A DNA stretch of 64,000 nt from Fen-330 sp050008465 (GCA_050008465.1 JBEKMO010000014.1:1-64000), one strand, 5' to 3'. Positions 1 to 9,359 are shown, counted from the first letter of the stretch. Made by a program: numbers and translations. The notes: generated from the letters alone by a model not told the origin.

Positions 1-5
1 CTACG

Positions 6-947
6 ATGGCGATTGGGTTTTGGGCGGCGGCTGGATATCCTAGTGTCTTGAAACCTCGCTCGCGGCTTCGCACCGCACTCGAGTACGGGCTGGCTCTCGG
101 CGCGCTCAAATCGCTCCAGGTTACCCCACGTCCCGTCGCCGAGCGCCTGGCGCGCGGCTACGCGGCGCTTCTCGACCGCCTCGTGCCCCGACTGCGCCGA
201 GTCGCCCTGCGCAACCTGGCCCTGGCCATGCCGGAGAAGACCGCGGCCGAGCAGCGCCGCATCGCCGACGGCGTCTTTCGCTCCGTCGCGCGGCTCATCC
301 TGGCCCTGGCGCGGTTTCCCTCCATCTCCCGCGCGAACGTCTCGAAATGGATTCGCTACGAGGGCTACGAGCACTTCGAGCAGGCCCTGGCGCGCGGCCG
401 CGGCGTGCTCTTCGCCACCGCCCACCTCGGCAACTGGGAGTTGAGCGCATACGCCCACGCCTTGCTTTCCGCACCCATGCACGTGCTGGTGCGCCCCCTC
501 GACAACCCACGCATCGACCGCCTCATCGCCCAGCTCCGCGCCCTTTCCGGCAACCACCTGATCGAGAAGAAGGAATCCGCCCGCACGATCCTCAAGGCCC
601 TGGCCGCCAACCAGGCCGTGGGCATTCTCATCGATCAGAACGCCAGCCTCGATGAGGGTGTCTTCGTCGACTTCTTTGGCGTGCCCGCCTGCGCCGGCAC
701 GGCTTTCGTGCGCCTGGCCGCGCGCAGCGGCGCCGCGGTGATCCCGGGCTTCGCCCTATGGTCGGAGGCCGAGCGCCGCTACGTCCTGCGCTTCTACCCC
801 CCGCTCGAAATCACCGGCAACGCCGAAGAGGACACCCGCCGCCTCCACCGCCAACTCGAAGCCATCATCCGCGGATTTCCCGACCAGTGGCTCTGGGTCC
901 ACCGCCGCTGGAATACCCGCCCGCCGGGCGAGCCGCCGCTATACTGA
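6..947 (+). CDS. LpxL/HtrB-like lysophospholipid acyltransferase
   Basis: Predicted inner-membrane acyltransferase of the lipid A late-acyltransferase (LpxL/HtrB) family, which transfers an acyl chain onto a lipid A precursor or related lysolipid. The HX4E catalytic motif is visible as HLGNWE (H140 to E145), followed by the family region around DQNASLDEG (near 215). The length (313 aa) is normal for the family. The N-terminus contains a hydrophobic stretch (about 25-38) that could be the membrane anchor. The start is uncertain: the ATG at position 6 leaves almost no upstream sequence in which to see a ribosome binding site, and the family-like sequence begins some 20 residues in. The exact acceptor cannot be read from the sequence. 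Confidence 0.85.
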   Translation: MAIGFWAAAGYPSVLKPRSRLRTALEYGLALGALKSLQVTPRPVAERLARGYAALLDRLVPRLRRVALRNLALAMPEKTAAEQRRIADGVFRSVARLILALARFPSISRANVSKWIRYEGYEHFEQALARGRGVLFATAHLGNWELSAYAHALLSAPMHVLVRPLDNPRIDRLIAQLRALSGNHLIEKKESARTILKALAANQAVGILIDQNASLDEGVFVDFFGVPACAGTAFVRLAARSGAAVIPGFALWSEAERRYVLRFYPPLEITGNAEEDTRRLHRQLEAIIRGFPDQWLWVHRRWNTRPPGEPPLY

Positions 948-953
948 AACGCC

Positions 954-971
954 GCCCAGCCCGCGCTGGGC
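954..971. terminator. 7-bp hairpin between convergent genes
   Basis: Perfect inverted repeat GCCCAGC / GCTGGGC with a four-base loop in the 29-bp gap between two convergent genes. It has no T-tract on either strand, so an intrinsic bidirectional terminator is possible but not proven. It could equally be one of the palindromic repeats seen elsewhere in the window. Confidence 0.35.
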
Positions 972-976
972 CACAG

Positions 977-1843
977 CTATGCCCCTTTCGCGAGCGCCGC
1001 TGCGAACTGCGCCAGCCGCTCGTTGAACTCCTTCGGCCGCTCCAACTGCACGAAGTGCCCGGTGTCGTCGATCAGCACCGCGTCAAAGTCGGCGTACTTG
1101 CGGTTTCCCTCGATGTTGGTTGGCGGCGCCCCGGGGGGTTTCGCGTTGATGGCGCGAATGGGCACTCCGGCGGCCGCGAACATCTTCTTGAGATCCAGGT
1201 TCGGGAAATCCAGCATCAGCGCCACGGCAACCGCCGGATCCGCCGCCTGCGCCCTCTCCGACACCCACTCGCGCACAGCCGGGTCGGCGGTCTTCCCAAA
1301 CATCGAGCCCATGAATCCCGCCATGGTGCCGCGGAAATCGGCTTTTAGCTTCGCGGCAATGGACTGCGCCATTTCCGGAGCGATGCGAAGCTCAGCGTCG
1401 TGCAGCGTGTCCACCGCGATCACGCCGATGACCCGTCCGGGCATCAATCGCGCAGCCTCGAGCGAGACCGGCCCCCCCATCGAGTGGCCCACCAGGATGA
1501 TTCTCTTGAGTTTCAGTTTGTCTGCCACCAACCGCACATCGCCCGCCAGACCGAGGATTGTCCAGGTTTTCCGGTCCTTGCCCGATTCCCCGTGGCCGGC
1601 CAGATCCAGCGTCACCACCCGGTACCGGTCGGCGAACGCGTCCGCCTGGTTCCGCCAAAACGTCCGGTTGCAGCTAAAGCAGTGCACGAACAACAGGGTC
1701 GTGTCGCCCTTGCCCCGAACGTCGTAGACGATGCGCACGCCGTCGGGAGCGGTTACCGATCCGGTTTCCACGCCGGCTGCCCAGGCCGTGGCGGCGGCCC
1801 CGAGGATCAGGGTGGAGGAAATGCGAAGCATGGATGTGGTCAT
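977..1843 (-). CDS. Secreted alpha/beta hydrolase
   Basis: Alpha/beta-hydrolase-fold enzyme of 288 aa with a short N-terminal signal peptide (hydrophobic segment about 6-22, Ala-rich cleavage region), so probably periplasmic. The nucleophile elbow is GHSMGG and the late catalytic histidine is in DDTGHFVQLE. An oxyanion-region motif, HCFSCNRTFW, is also present. The substrate is unknown; the family includes esterases, lactonases and C-C hydrolases. It is convergent with the acyltransferase on its left and divergent from the esterase-like gene on its right, so it is probably a single-gene unit. Confidence 0.85.
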   Translation of the reverse strand: MTTSMLRISSTLILGAAATAWAAGVETGSVTAPDGVRIVYDVRGKGDTTLLFVHCFSCNRTFWRNQADAFADRYRVVTLDLAGHGESGKDRKTWTILGLAGDVRLVADKLKLKRIILVGHSMGGPVSLEAARLMPGRVIGVIAVDTLHDAELRIAPEMAQSIAAKLKADFRGTMAGFMGSMFGKTADPAVREWVSERAQAADPAVAVALMLDFPNLDLKKMFAAAGVPIRAINAKPPGAPPTNIEGNRKYADFDAVLIDDTGHFVQLERPKEFNERLAQFAAALAKGA

Positions 1844-1973
1844 GAACCTACTTTAGCCGGAAGCGCCCGCACCTGGAAGCTCTCACTCCTGCCGCTTCTC
1901 CTGAATCGCCGCCGGGCGATCCGCCGCTAAACTGAAAGGCAACCGAACCGTCGCTCGCCCGAAAGGAGACGCG

Positions 1974-3744
1974 ATGAGATTCGATCGAGTCCTGATCGCA
2001 GCCCTGCTGCTGGCCGCTCTGCCCTTGGCCTGGACCTTCGACGACCAGCCCGTCGTCGAGTGGATGCGCGCTCACGCGGTGCCTCTCGCCACTCCCGAAC
2101 CTGGTCACGGCTCCGCGGACATGCAGCCGCTCAAGAAGGTCATCGGAAACGCCCGCATCGTGGCCCTCGGCGAAGCCACCCACGGCACCCGCGAGTTCTT
2201 CCAGCTCAAGCATCGCATGCTGGAATTCCTGGCCACCGAGATGGGCTTCACCATCTTCTCCATCGAAGCCAACATGCCGGAAGCCTACCGCCTCAACGAT
2301 TACGTCCTAGCCGGCAAAGGCGATCCCAAGCAACTCCTGAAGGGCATGTACTTCTGGACCTGGGATACGCAGGAAGTCCTCGACATGATCCTGTGGATGC
2401 CGGAGTTCAACAAGTCGGGCAAGGGCCGCGTCGAGTTCACCGGATTCGACATGCAGACTCCCAACGTTGCTCTGGACATCGTGCGCGATTTCGTCGCCAA
2501 GACCGACCCGGACTACGGCGCCGCTCTGCGCCAGGCCTCCGACACGGCCCTGGCGCCATTCCGCTCAACGCCGGCAGGCCAGAACTTCGGCTACGCGACG
2601 GGATCGTTCGACGTAAAGGTCGCGGCGGGTAAGCGCGTCCGCTTCGGCGGCTACATCAAGACGGAAGGCGTCACCGGTGGCTATGCGGGGTTGTGGTGGC
2701 GGGTGGATGGCGCATGCGGGGTCCTGGCCTTCGCCAATCTCCAGGACCGCGCCCCCACCCGGCACCACGGACTGGAAACACTACGAGCTTGAGATCCCCG
2801 TGGCAGCGGACGCCAGGAACATCAATCTCGGCGCACTCCTGGCGGGCGCAGGCACGGCCTGGTTCGATGGCTTGACCGTCGAGCTGGATGGCGTGCCTTA
2901 CCAGGACTCGACCGCGTTTGATTTCGATTTCGAATCGCCGTCGCCGAGGGGCTTCTTCACCGGCGGCGATGGATACCAGGTGCAGTTGGACAGCCAGGTA
3001 TTCCACAGCGGCAAACAGAGCCTCCGCATGAAGCGAGTGGCGGCAGCGGCGGATGATCCGAAATCCGTCGATCCCAAGCCGGCGGCCTCCGTCTGGCAGG
3101 AGGTGGTCCGGCATCTCGAGACATCGCGTGAGGCGTACCGGAAAAAGGGCGCTGCGGCCCGCGACATCGAGTGGGCCATTCAGAACGCCAGGGTCGTCCT
3201 CCAGTGCATGCGGATGCGGGCCAACGAAGTCACGCGCGACCGCAGCATGGCCGAGAACGTCAAGTGGATTCTGGATCGCTCGCCCGGCGCGAAGATAGTG
3301 CTCTGGGCTCACAATGGCCACGTTGGTGCGGGTGGCTCCCCCGGATACCAGCCGATGGGAGCCGCGCTTCGCAAGATGTTCGGCGACCAGATGGTGGTGT
3401 TCGGCTTTGCCTTCAACCAAGGCTCGTTTCAGGCGATCCGCCAGGGGGGGGGACTGCAAGACTTCACCGTTCCGCCGGCGTCCGCCGGCAGCCTCGATGC
3501 GACGCTGGCCGCAACCGGGATCCCGCTGTTCGTACTCGATCTGAGGCAGGCTCCCAAGAGCGGCCCGGTCGCAGCGTGGTTGAGCGAACCCCACGGAACA
3601 CGCTCCATCGGCGCCGTGTACTCCGAGGATTCGCCCTCTGGGTACATGGCGGACATGGTGGCGCCGCAGTCCTTCGACGCCTTGCTTTTCGTGGAGAAGA
3701 CCACGGCAGCCCGCAAGAACCCTGCCGGGCCTGGTCATGGCTGA
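1974..3744 (+). pseudogene. Erythromycin-esterase-family protein, frameshifted
   Basis: Erythromycin esterase (EreA/EreB-like) family protein in two overlapping frames. The first part (1974 to about 2756) has a signal peptide, then the family core with LGEATHGTREF and IEANMP. The second part (about 2757-3744) continues with a beta-rich insert and ends with the conserved LWAHNGHVG region. Removing one C from the CCCCCACCC run at 2752-2760 gives a continuous protein through DRAPTGTTDW, so a single-base insertion explains the break. The insert of roughly 130 residues between the two family halves looks like a carbohydrate-binding-type beta sandwich (inference). Related proteins hydrolyse macrolides or other esters, and resistance activity cannot be claimed here. 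The break could be a real mutation or a homopolymer assembly error. Confidence 0.8.
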
Positions 3745-4025
3745 GTATCTTACTCGGATCGGCAGCCACAACGCGAGCGCGCTTTTCTTCGCCCGCGTGC
3801 CCGCCACGGAACTCCATCTCTTCCGCGAGCGCTTCGAGCGGATCGCCGAGACGCTCCAGATCCCGTAGCTCCAGTGCTGCTGTCTTACCGTAATAGCCCC
3901 CGGTTGCGTGAATCTGTGAGGCCGTCTCCCTGGATCGGCTGCCCGCAGCATAGGAGGGCCGACGAGGGCGTTGGCCCGCGGCCCCCGGGGTCCGCCCCAC
4001 GAAGACAAAGTGAACAGTACTGGCG
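3745..4025. other. Intergenic 281 bp, possible transposase scrap
   Basis: No convincing intact gene. A 43-codon open frame on the plus strand starts at an ATG overlapping the previous stop. On the minus strand, about 3800-3900 encodes a peptide with the segment LERLGDPLEAL, which resembles the N-terminus of IS5-type transposases; this resemblance is weak. The right end carries CCCACGA then CAAAGTGAACAGTA (3996-4019), a sequence shared in inverted orientation with 7824-7846. Confidence 0.3.
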
Positions 4026-4889
4026 CTAGGGCGCTGAACCTGCAGGCTTCCCGATCCCTTCCCCAAGGAAGTTCACCAGCTCGCGGTTCACTTCGTCCGC
4101 GTGGGTCCAGGTTATGCAGTGCGGTCCATCTTTCACCACCACAAGGCGGGCCCCCTCGATCAGTTTGGCGGTGCGGAGTCCCGAGACACCGACAGGCAGA
4201 ATCCGGTCCGCATCCCCGTGAATGACCAGCGTGGGCACGTCGATGCGGGTCAGGTCCTGGCGGAAGTCCTCGTACCATGTGGGCACGCAAGCGAGACTGG
4301 CCGTAGCAGAGGCGCTGGCTGCGAGGCTCCAGCTCGACTGCACGGTCTGTTCGCTGACGCGCTTCCCCAGCAGGAGATCCGTGTTGTAGAAATCCTTGAA
4401 AAAGCCGGTGAAGAAGGCGTAACGATCCGCAACGATGGCCTTCTGGATCCCCTCGAAGACACTGCCGTCCACACCCTCCGGGTTGTCCGGCGTCTTCAGC
4501 AGGAAGGGCGGGACCGCCGAGATGAATACCGCGTTGCTCACGCCGTTGGATCCATATTTCCCGAAGTAGCGCGCCACTTCGCCGCCTCCCATGGAGAAAC
4601 CGGCCAGCGCGAAATCACGCAGTTCGAGCTGCGTCACGAGTTTGTGCAGGTCCGCGGCGAAGGTGTCGCAGTTGTAGCCGATGGTTGGCTGGCTGGACTT
4701 GCCGAATCCTCGGCGATCATAGGTGACGACACGGCGACCCGCAGCCAGAAGCACCGGGATCTGCTTCTCCCAGGAAGCACCGCTCAGCGGATATCCGTGG
4801 ATAAGGACAACCGGCAGCCCCGAGCCGTGGTCCTCATAGTAGAGATCAATGCTGCCGGAGTTTTCCTTCCCGACAGTAATGTATGGCAT
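4026..4889 (-). CDS. Alpha/beta hydrolase, haloperoxidase/arylesterase-like
   Basis: Cytosolic alpha/beta hydrolase of 287 aa resembling cofactor-free haloperoxidases and arylesterases. It has the oxyanion motif HGYPLSG, a nucleophile elbow GFSMGGGE, a VIHGDADRILP acid region and the final histidine in GPHCITWTH. There is no signal peptide. The ATG at 4889 is preceded by an AAGGA-type ribosome binding site about 8 nt upstream. A TATACT box on the minus strand (4916-4911) could be a -10 element, although no good -35 is seen. Such enzymes usually act as esterases or perhydrolases in vivo, and the natural substrate is unknown. Confidence 0.85.
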   Translation of the reverse strand: MPYITVGKENSGSIDLYYEDHGSGLPVVLIHGYPLSGASWEKQIPVLLAAGRRVVTYDRRGFGKSSQPTIGYNCDTFAADLHKLVTQLELRDFALAGFSMGGGEVARYFGKYGSNGVSNAVFISAVPPFLLKTPDNPEGVDGSVFEGIQKAIVADRYAFFTGFFKDFYNTDLLLGKRVSEQTVQSSWSLAASASATASLACVPTWYEDFRQDLTRIDVPTLVIHGDADRILPVGVSGLRTAKLIEGARLVVVKDGPHCITWTHADEVNRELVNFLGEGIGKPAGSAP

Positions 4890-4958
4890 TGAGATTGTCC
4901 TTTGCGCACCAGTATACTCCCGACCGCCGCGTGGCAGGCGGAAGCCGGCCCCACGGGT

Positions 4959-6533
4959 TCAGCGTGCGCGGGCTGGTGGTTGGATGGGGAGGAGGGAGGC
5001 GAGGGCGAGGACGGCGCAGAGCCAGGGGAACCAGTCGCCGTAGCGGGAGTAGAAGGTGACGGGGGTGAGGTAGGAGTAGCTGGTTTGGGCGGCTGCGGCG
5101 GTGTAAGAGGGGAGGTTCTGGTAGAGGCGGCCGGCGGGATCGATGGTCGAGGTGATGCCGTCATTGGTCGAGCGCAGGAGCCAGCGGCGGTTCTCGGCGG
5201 CTCTCATGCGGGCGATCTTCAGGTGCTGGTAGCGGGCGGCGGAGTTGCCGTACCAGCCGTCGTTGGAGATGTTCACCAACAGGTCCGCGCCGTTTGCGGC
5301 GAACTTGCGCACGAAGTTCGGGAACACCGATTCGTAGCAGATGAAGACGCCGAGCCGATGCTGGCCCGCGGGCAGCAGAACCTGTTGGCGACCCGGCGCA
5401 AAATCGCCGGCTTCGGTAGAGACTTTGTCGACCAACGGCTTGAACAGGGCGGGGACGAACTCGCCGAAGGGCACCAGGTTCATCTTGTCGTAGCGGCCGA
5501 CGGGCTGGCCGTCGGGGGAAATCAGCAGGGCGGAATTGAGTGGCGTGCCCTGGTTGTCGTGCGGGACCGCGTTCAAGAGCAGATAGGCGCCAGTCTGCCG
5601 CGCCAGGTTGTCGATGGCCTGGCGGTAGCGTGCGCTTTCGTAGTAGTACATTGGCGCGGGGATCTCGGGCCAGATGACGAGGTCCGCCTGGCGCCCAATG
5701 CCGAGCGAGAGGGAGGCGAGCCTGCGGTGGACGTCGTCGATCCAACCGGGCGTCCACTGCGCGGTTTCGGAGATGTTGGGCTGCACCAACACCGCGGTCT
5801 GGGCGCCGGGCTGCGGCGGGGGGAGTTGAGGGAGTAGATAGAGCAGGGGCAGGAGCAGGATCCCGGCCAGTTGGCGGCGCGGGCGCCGCAAGGCCGCCAA
5901 GGCCAGCGCCGTGGCGGTCATGGCGAACAGGAAGGAGAGGCCCCAGACGCCCGTGAAGGGGGCCAGGCGCATGGGGAGGTTCATATCGATGCCGGCGTTG
6001 CCGAGGGCCAGCCAGGCGAAACCGAGCGAGCCGTGCGTGCTCTCGATGGCCACCCAGAGCGCGGGCACGGCCGCCAGCGCCCAGGCGCGCTGAACCAGCA
6101 GGCCCGCAAGGAGCGTGAAGACCGCCAGGTGCAGCGCTTTGGCGACCGCAAATAACGCGAAGGCGGCCCAACTGACCGGCAGCGACATGGCGCCGTGGAC
6201 CGTGAGCACGCTCTGGATCCAGTAGCAAGCGCCTGCCCAGTAGACGGTTCCGGCCGCCCAGCCGAGCAGAAAGCGCCGGCCGTGCCGCCGCTCGCGCGCC
6301 GCCGCCACCAGGAGCGGGGCGAGGGCCAGCGGCGCCAGCAGCGGCAGATCGAAGCGCGGGTACGCCAGGATCATCAGGAGGGCGGAGAGGATTGCGAGTG
6401 CAAGGTTTAAGTGGATATCAGTCCCTTTCCCCGGCCAGGGACGGCAGGGTGCAGGAGGGGGCCGGGTCGAAGATCTCGGCCTTCTGACGAGGCAGCTCCC
6501 GGTACTCCTGGGCGGCGTTGGTTCTAATGGCAA
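4959..6533 (-). CDS. lnt: Apolipoprotein N-acyltransferase
   Basis: Lnt N-acylates the N-terminal diacylglyceryl-cysteine of lipoproteins at the inner membrane. The protein has about six N-terminal membrane segments followed by a nitrilase-fold domain. The expected catalytic residues are visible: Glu in VIWPEIPAP, Lys in YDKMNLVPFGEF and Cys in FICYESVFP, with the family block NISNDGWYG. The start is problematic. The family-like sequence begins near 6415, where the minus strand has no ATG, GTG or TTG in frame. The nearest upstream ATG (6533) lies 116 nt inside the radical SAM gene and adds a non-family Pro/Arg-rich leader, and the next internal ATG (6374) would delete half of the first membrane segment. 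It is probably co-transcribed with the upstream radical SAM gene. Confidence 0.9.
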   Translation of the reverse strand: MPLEPTPPRSTGSCLVRRPRSSTRPPPAPCRPWPGKGTDIHLNLALAILSALLMILAYPRFDLPLLAPLALAPLLVAAARERRHGRRFLLGWAAGTVYWAGACYWIQSVLTVHGAMSLPVSWAAFALFAVAKALHLAVFTLLAGLLVQRAWALAAVPALWVAIESTHGSLGFAWLALGNAGIDMNLPMRLAPFTGVWGLSFLFAMTATALALAALRRPRRQLAGILLLPLLYLLPQLPPPQPGAQTAVLVQPNISETAQWTPGWIDDVHRRLASLSLGIGRQADLVIWPEIPAPMYYYESARYRQAIDNLARQTGAYLLLNAVPHDNQGTPLNSALLISPDGQPVGRYDKMNLVPFGEFVPALFKPLVDKVSTEAGDFAPGRQQVLLPAGQHRLGVFICYESVFPNFVRKFAANGADLLVNISNDGWYGNSAARYQHLKIARMRAAENRRWLLRSTNDGITSTIDPAGRLYQNLPSYTAAAAQTSYSYLTPVTFYSRYGDWFPWLCAVLALASLLPIQPPARAR

Positions 6534-7764
6534 GGTTCATGGCCACGTGGATGAACGGGTGGGCCAGGTTTGCCGGCAGGCGGCGCAGTATGGAGGATAG
6601 CTTCGAGAACTCCCTCTTGACCCAGGTCTTGCCTTCCTGCAACTCGTAGGGGCTCATGTTCGTGGGTCGGAAGACCACAGTAGTGTGGTCGTAATACCTC
6701 CAGTCGCCGGTCAAGAGGCGGTCCTCCCGCCGGAACTGCTCATAAACCTTTGTGCCCGGGTAGGGCGTAAGAACGTTGAACGTTGCCGTGCCAATTCTGT
6801 TGCGATTAAGGAACTCCAGGGTCTCGGGGAAGACGGCCTTGGTGTCCTCGTCGAAACCGAAGATGAGAGAGGCGTGAAAAAAGATTCCGACGTCACGGAC
6901 CCTCTGGATGGCATCCTCCACCAAGGCGATGTCCTTGAGCGATTTCCGCATCTTCCGAAGCTGGGCAGGTGAAACGCTCTCGACCCCGAAGAACAGCCCG
7001 CCGCAGCCGCTGGCGGCGGCGAGTTTCATGAGTTCCCGGTCGCGGCAGAATGACACCGAAGCCTGGCCAACCCACTTGATGCCGAGCGGTTTGATGCCGG
7101 CGAAAAGCTCGCGGGCATAGCGCGGGTCGCCGATGATGTTGTCGTCGAGGAAGAGATACTTCTTCGCGCCAGTCTCCTGGATGAAGCGCACAACGTTGGC
7201 CACCGGCACGTGGCGGATTCGGTTTCCGAACAGGTGAGAGACGCAGCAGAAATCGCAATTATAAGGGCAGCCGCGAGTGGTCATCGCAGGGAGGATGTTG
7301 AAGAGATTCCTCCGGGCGAAGCTTCCCTTCCGCATCGGGATGTACGTTCCCAGATCGGTGTCGGGGCAATGGTAACGACGCCTTAGGACCCCCGACGAGG
7401 CGTCGGCAAGCACCTCATTCCAGACTCCCTCGGCCTCCCCGACCACCACTGCATCGGCGTGCGGGGCGGCTTCCTCAGGGAGGATGGAGGGGTGGACTCC
7501 GCCAAGGACCACCTTCCTGCCCCGCCGCTGAAACTCATGGGCCAGATGATAGGCACGGGGAGCGTTGGCGGTCATGCAACTGATCCCCACCAGGTCGCAA
7601 GGCTCGTCCAGGTTGAGGTGTTCGACTTCTTCCTCGACGATCTTCACGTCGTGCTGGGGTGGTGTCAGCCCCGCGAGGATGTGGAGGCCAAGCTGGGGAA
7701 TCATGAAGGCAGCCGGGGTCTTCCAGGGCAATCCCGTGCAGGGGGAGACGAGAAGTATCTTCAT
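6418..7764 (-). CDS. B12-binding-domain radical SAM protein
   Basis: Radical SAM enzyme with an N-terminal cobalamin-binding-like domain (about 1-130) followed by the radical SAM core carrying the CxxxCxxC cluster motif in RGCPYNCDFCC (near 165-176). The GGVHPSILPEE segment in the N-terminal part is typical of this class. Length 448 aa. Family members carry out methylations or rearrangements on unactivated carbons, and the substrate cannot be inferred here. It lies immediately upstream of lnt on the same strand, with its TGA at 6418-6420 inside the lnt frame. A second, distinct member of the class is at 46520-48115. Confidence 0.88.
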   Translation of the reverse strand: MKILLVSPCTGLPWKTPAAFMIPQLGLHILAGLTPPQHDVKIVEEEVEHLNLDEPCDLVGISCMTANAPRAYHLAHEFQRRGRKVVLGGVHPSILPEEAAPHADAVVVGEAEGVWNEVLADASSGVLRRRYHCPDTDLGTYIPMRKGSFARRNLFNILPAMTTRGCPYNCDFCCVSHLFGNRIRHVPVANVVRFIQETGAKKYLFLDDNIIGDPRYARELFAGIKPLGIKWVGQASVSFCRDRELMKLAAASGCGGLFFGVESVSPAQLRKMRKSLKDIALVEDAIQRVRDVGIFFHASLIFGFDEDTKAVFPETLEFLNRNRIGTATFNVLTPYPGTKVYEQFRREDRLLTGDWRYYDHTTVVFRPTNMSPYELQEGKTWVKREFSKLSSILRRLPANLAHPFIHVAMNLAIRTNAAQEYRELPRQKAEIFDPAPSCTLPSLAGERD

Positions 7765-7823
7765 GAGTTACCAGTGGCCGAACCCCAGCATAGGAGTCCC
7801 CGTAACAGGAAAACTAAGCCTAA

Positions 7824-7918
7824 TACTGTTCACTTTGGCTCGTGGGACAGGTTTCAGCCTGCGGCCGGGCGGTAGCCGCTTGGCGGGACTAAAGTCCCGG
7901 GCGGACTGAAGTCCGCCC
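7824..7918. repeat. Mosaic of palindromic repeat units
   Basis: The gap upstream of the radical SAM gene is packed with short inverted repeats: GGGACT/AGTCCC (7885-7898) and GGGCGGACT/AGTCCGCCC (7899-7918), each with a two-base loop. The left part holds the 14-bp word shared with 4006-4019 in opposite orientation, followed by TCGTGGG. The units resemble REP-type palindromes. They lie between the radical SAM gene and the SPOR gene and could terminate or stabilise transcripts. Confidence 0.6.
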
Positions 7919-7928
7919 CACCCCATCC

Positions 7929-8561
7929 TCAATACTTTCGGACAATCATGTCCTTGAAGCCGAGGGCCAGGAGATCCGAGCGGGCCTTAGCGAGGGAGGC
8001 GGCATCGGGGAGCGGCCCAACCAGCGCCCTCCAGCGCGTGCCGTTGGGCACTGGAGCGACGAGCGCGGAGAAGCCCCTCTTCTTCAGTGACTCCATGACC
8101 AGTTCGGCCTCCGGCTTTCCCACCGCCGCAACTTGCAGGTAGGTCTGTCCGGGCAGAGGGACCGCGGGTTCGGCGGCGGCGGGCTTGGGCTTCTCAGGGG
8201 GCTTGAAGTCGGGGATGGGCGTGGTCGCGGGGGTCTCCGTCTTCACCTGGCCGGCCGGAGCAGCTCCGGACGGGGTCACCTTGGCTTGGCCGGGCGCCAG
8301 TGGAGCGTCGGCAGCAACGGTGGGAGGAGCCTGCGCCTCAGCCGGCGGCGGGGAGAGCGGCGAACGGGGCTGGGCGGGGTTCTCGGCGGAGGCCATCTTG
8401 GCCTCGGGGCCCTGGGTTGGCGGCTCAGGCGCCGTACTCCGCCCCACGAAGTAGCCCATCGAGAACACCGCCCCGAACAGGACGAACATGACGAACAACA
8501 CGCTCAGCAACTGCCGGTTGCCAACCACCAACTCAAGTTCTCCTTCTTCGTTTCTCCGCAT
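7929..8561 (-). CDS. Membrane-anchored SPOR-domain protein
   Basis: A 210-aa protein with a short cytosolic N-terminus, one membrane segment (about 18-42), a long Pro/Ala-rich linker and a C-terminal SPOR domain (about 140-210, starting YLQVAAVG and ending in a GLGF-like repeat). SPOR domains bind denuded glycan strands of septal peptidoglycan, so the protein is probably periplasmic and cell-division associated. It is the last gene of a compact minus-strand operon, starting 9 nt after the slipin stop. The architecture resembles FtsN or DamX, but the sequence does not justify either name. Confidence 0.85.
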   Translation of the reverse strand: MRRNEEGELELVVGNRQLLSVLFVMFVLFGAVFSMGYFVGRSTAPEPPTQGPEAKMASAENPAQPRSPLSPPPAEAQAPPTVAADAPLAPGQAKVTPSGAAPAGQVKTETPATTPIPDFKPPEKPKPAAAEPAVPLPGQTYLQVAAVGKPEAELVMESLKKRGFSALVAPVPNGTRWRALVGPLPDAASLAKARSDLLALGFKDMIVRKY

Positions 8562-8570
8562 AGGAATGCG

Positions 8571-9347
8571 CTACACGCTCTGGGGCGGCCCTCCGGCGGC
8601 CCGATCCAGCGCCCTGCCCAAGGAAGAGATGATGTCTAGCGGCAGCGGGAACACGATGGTGGTGTTCTTCTCGGTGCCGATCTCGACCAGGGTCTGGAGA
8701 TAGCGAAGCTGAATGGCGACGGGCTGTTTCTGAATGAGTTCCGCGGCCATGGCCAGCTTCTCCGCCGCCATGTACTCTCCTTCGGCGTGGATGACCTTGG
8801 CGCGGCGTTCGCGTTCGGCCTCCGCCTGGCGGGCGAGCACCCGGATCATCTGCTCGGCCAGGTCCACCTGCTTGACCTCCACCATGGCGACCTTGACGCC
8901 CCAGGGGCCGGTGTGCTGGTCGAGCACGGTTTGCAGGCGCAGGTTCAGCTTCTCGCGCTGGCTGAGCAACTCATCGAGCTCGACCTCGCCCAGCACGCTG
9001 CGCAGCGTGGTCTGCGCCAGTTGCGAAGTGGCGTAGAGGTAGTTCACGACCTCGATGACCGCCTTGACCGGGTCGATGACGCGGAAGTAGATCACGGCGT
9101 TCACCTTGACGGTGACGTTATCGCGCGTGACCACGTCCTGGGGCGGCACCTCGAGGGTCTCGACCCGCAGGGAGGTCCGCACCATGCGGTCGATGGGCGC
9201 GAAAACCAGGAAAATGCCCGGCCCTTTGGGCTTGGCAAGGACGCGCCCCAGGCGGAAAATGACGCCCCGCTCGTATTCGGCAAGGATCTTGATCGACGCC
9301 AGAATGTAAAGCGCGATGACGATGAGCACGATGTATTCGACAGGCAT
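8571..9347 (-). CDS. Slipin / SPFH-domain membrane protein
   Basis: Stomatin-like slipin of 258 aa. It has an N-terminal membrane hairpin (about 5-22), then the SPFH/band-7 core with YERGVIFRLGR and VPPQDVVTRDNV, and an alpha-helical coiled-coil region rich in Glu/Arg/Ala (about 170-220). Bacterial slipins form membrane-associated oligomers with NfeD-type proteins and are thought to organise membrane domains or be substrates of the partner protease. The NfeD gene lies just upstream with 12 nt between them, the classical pairing. The C-terminus ends in a short Gly/Pro-rich tail. Confidence 0.92.
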   Translation of the reverse strand: MPVEYIVLIVIALYILASIKILAEYERGVIFRLGRVLAKPKGPGIFLVFAPIDRMVRTSLRVETLEVPPQDVVTRDNVTVKVNAVIYFRVIDPVKAVIEVVNYLYATSQLAQTTLRSVLGEVELDELLSQREKLNLRLQTVLDQHTGPWGVKVAMVEVKQVDLAEQMIRVLARQAEAERERRAKVIHAEGEYMAAEKLAMAAELIQKQPVAIQLRYLQTLVEIGTEKNTTIVFPLPLDIISSLGRALDRAAGGPPQSV

Positions 9348-9359
9348 AGCGATCTCCGA

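Noticed and set aside
2740..2770. Programmed frameshifting in the esterase-like gene
   Set aside because: There is no slippery heptamer with a downstream pseudoknot, and the break is best explained by one base in a C-run.
7824..7918. CRISPR-like repetition
   Set aside because: The repeats are palindromes of differing sequence with no constant repeat and no spacers of regular length.
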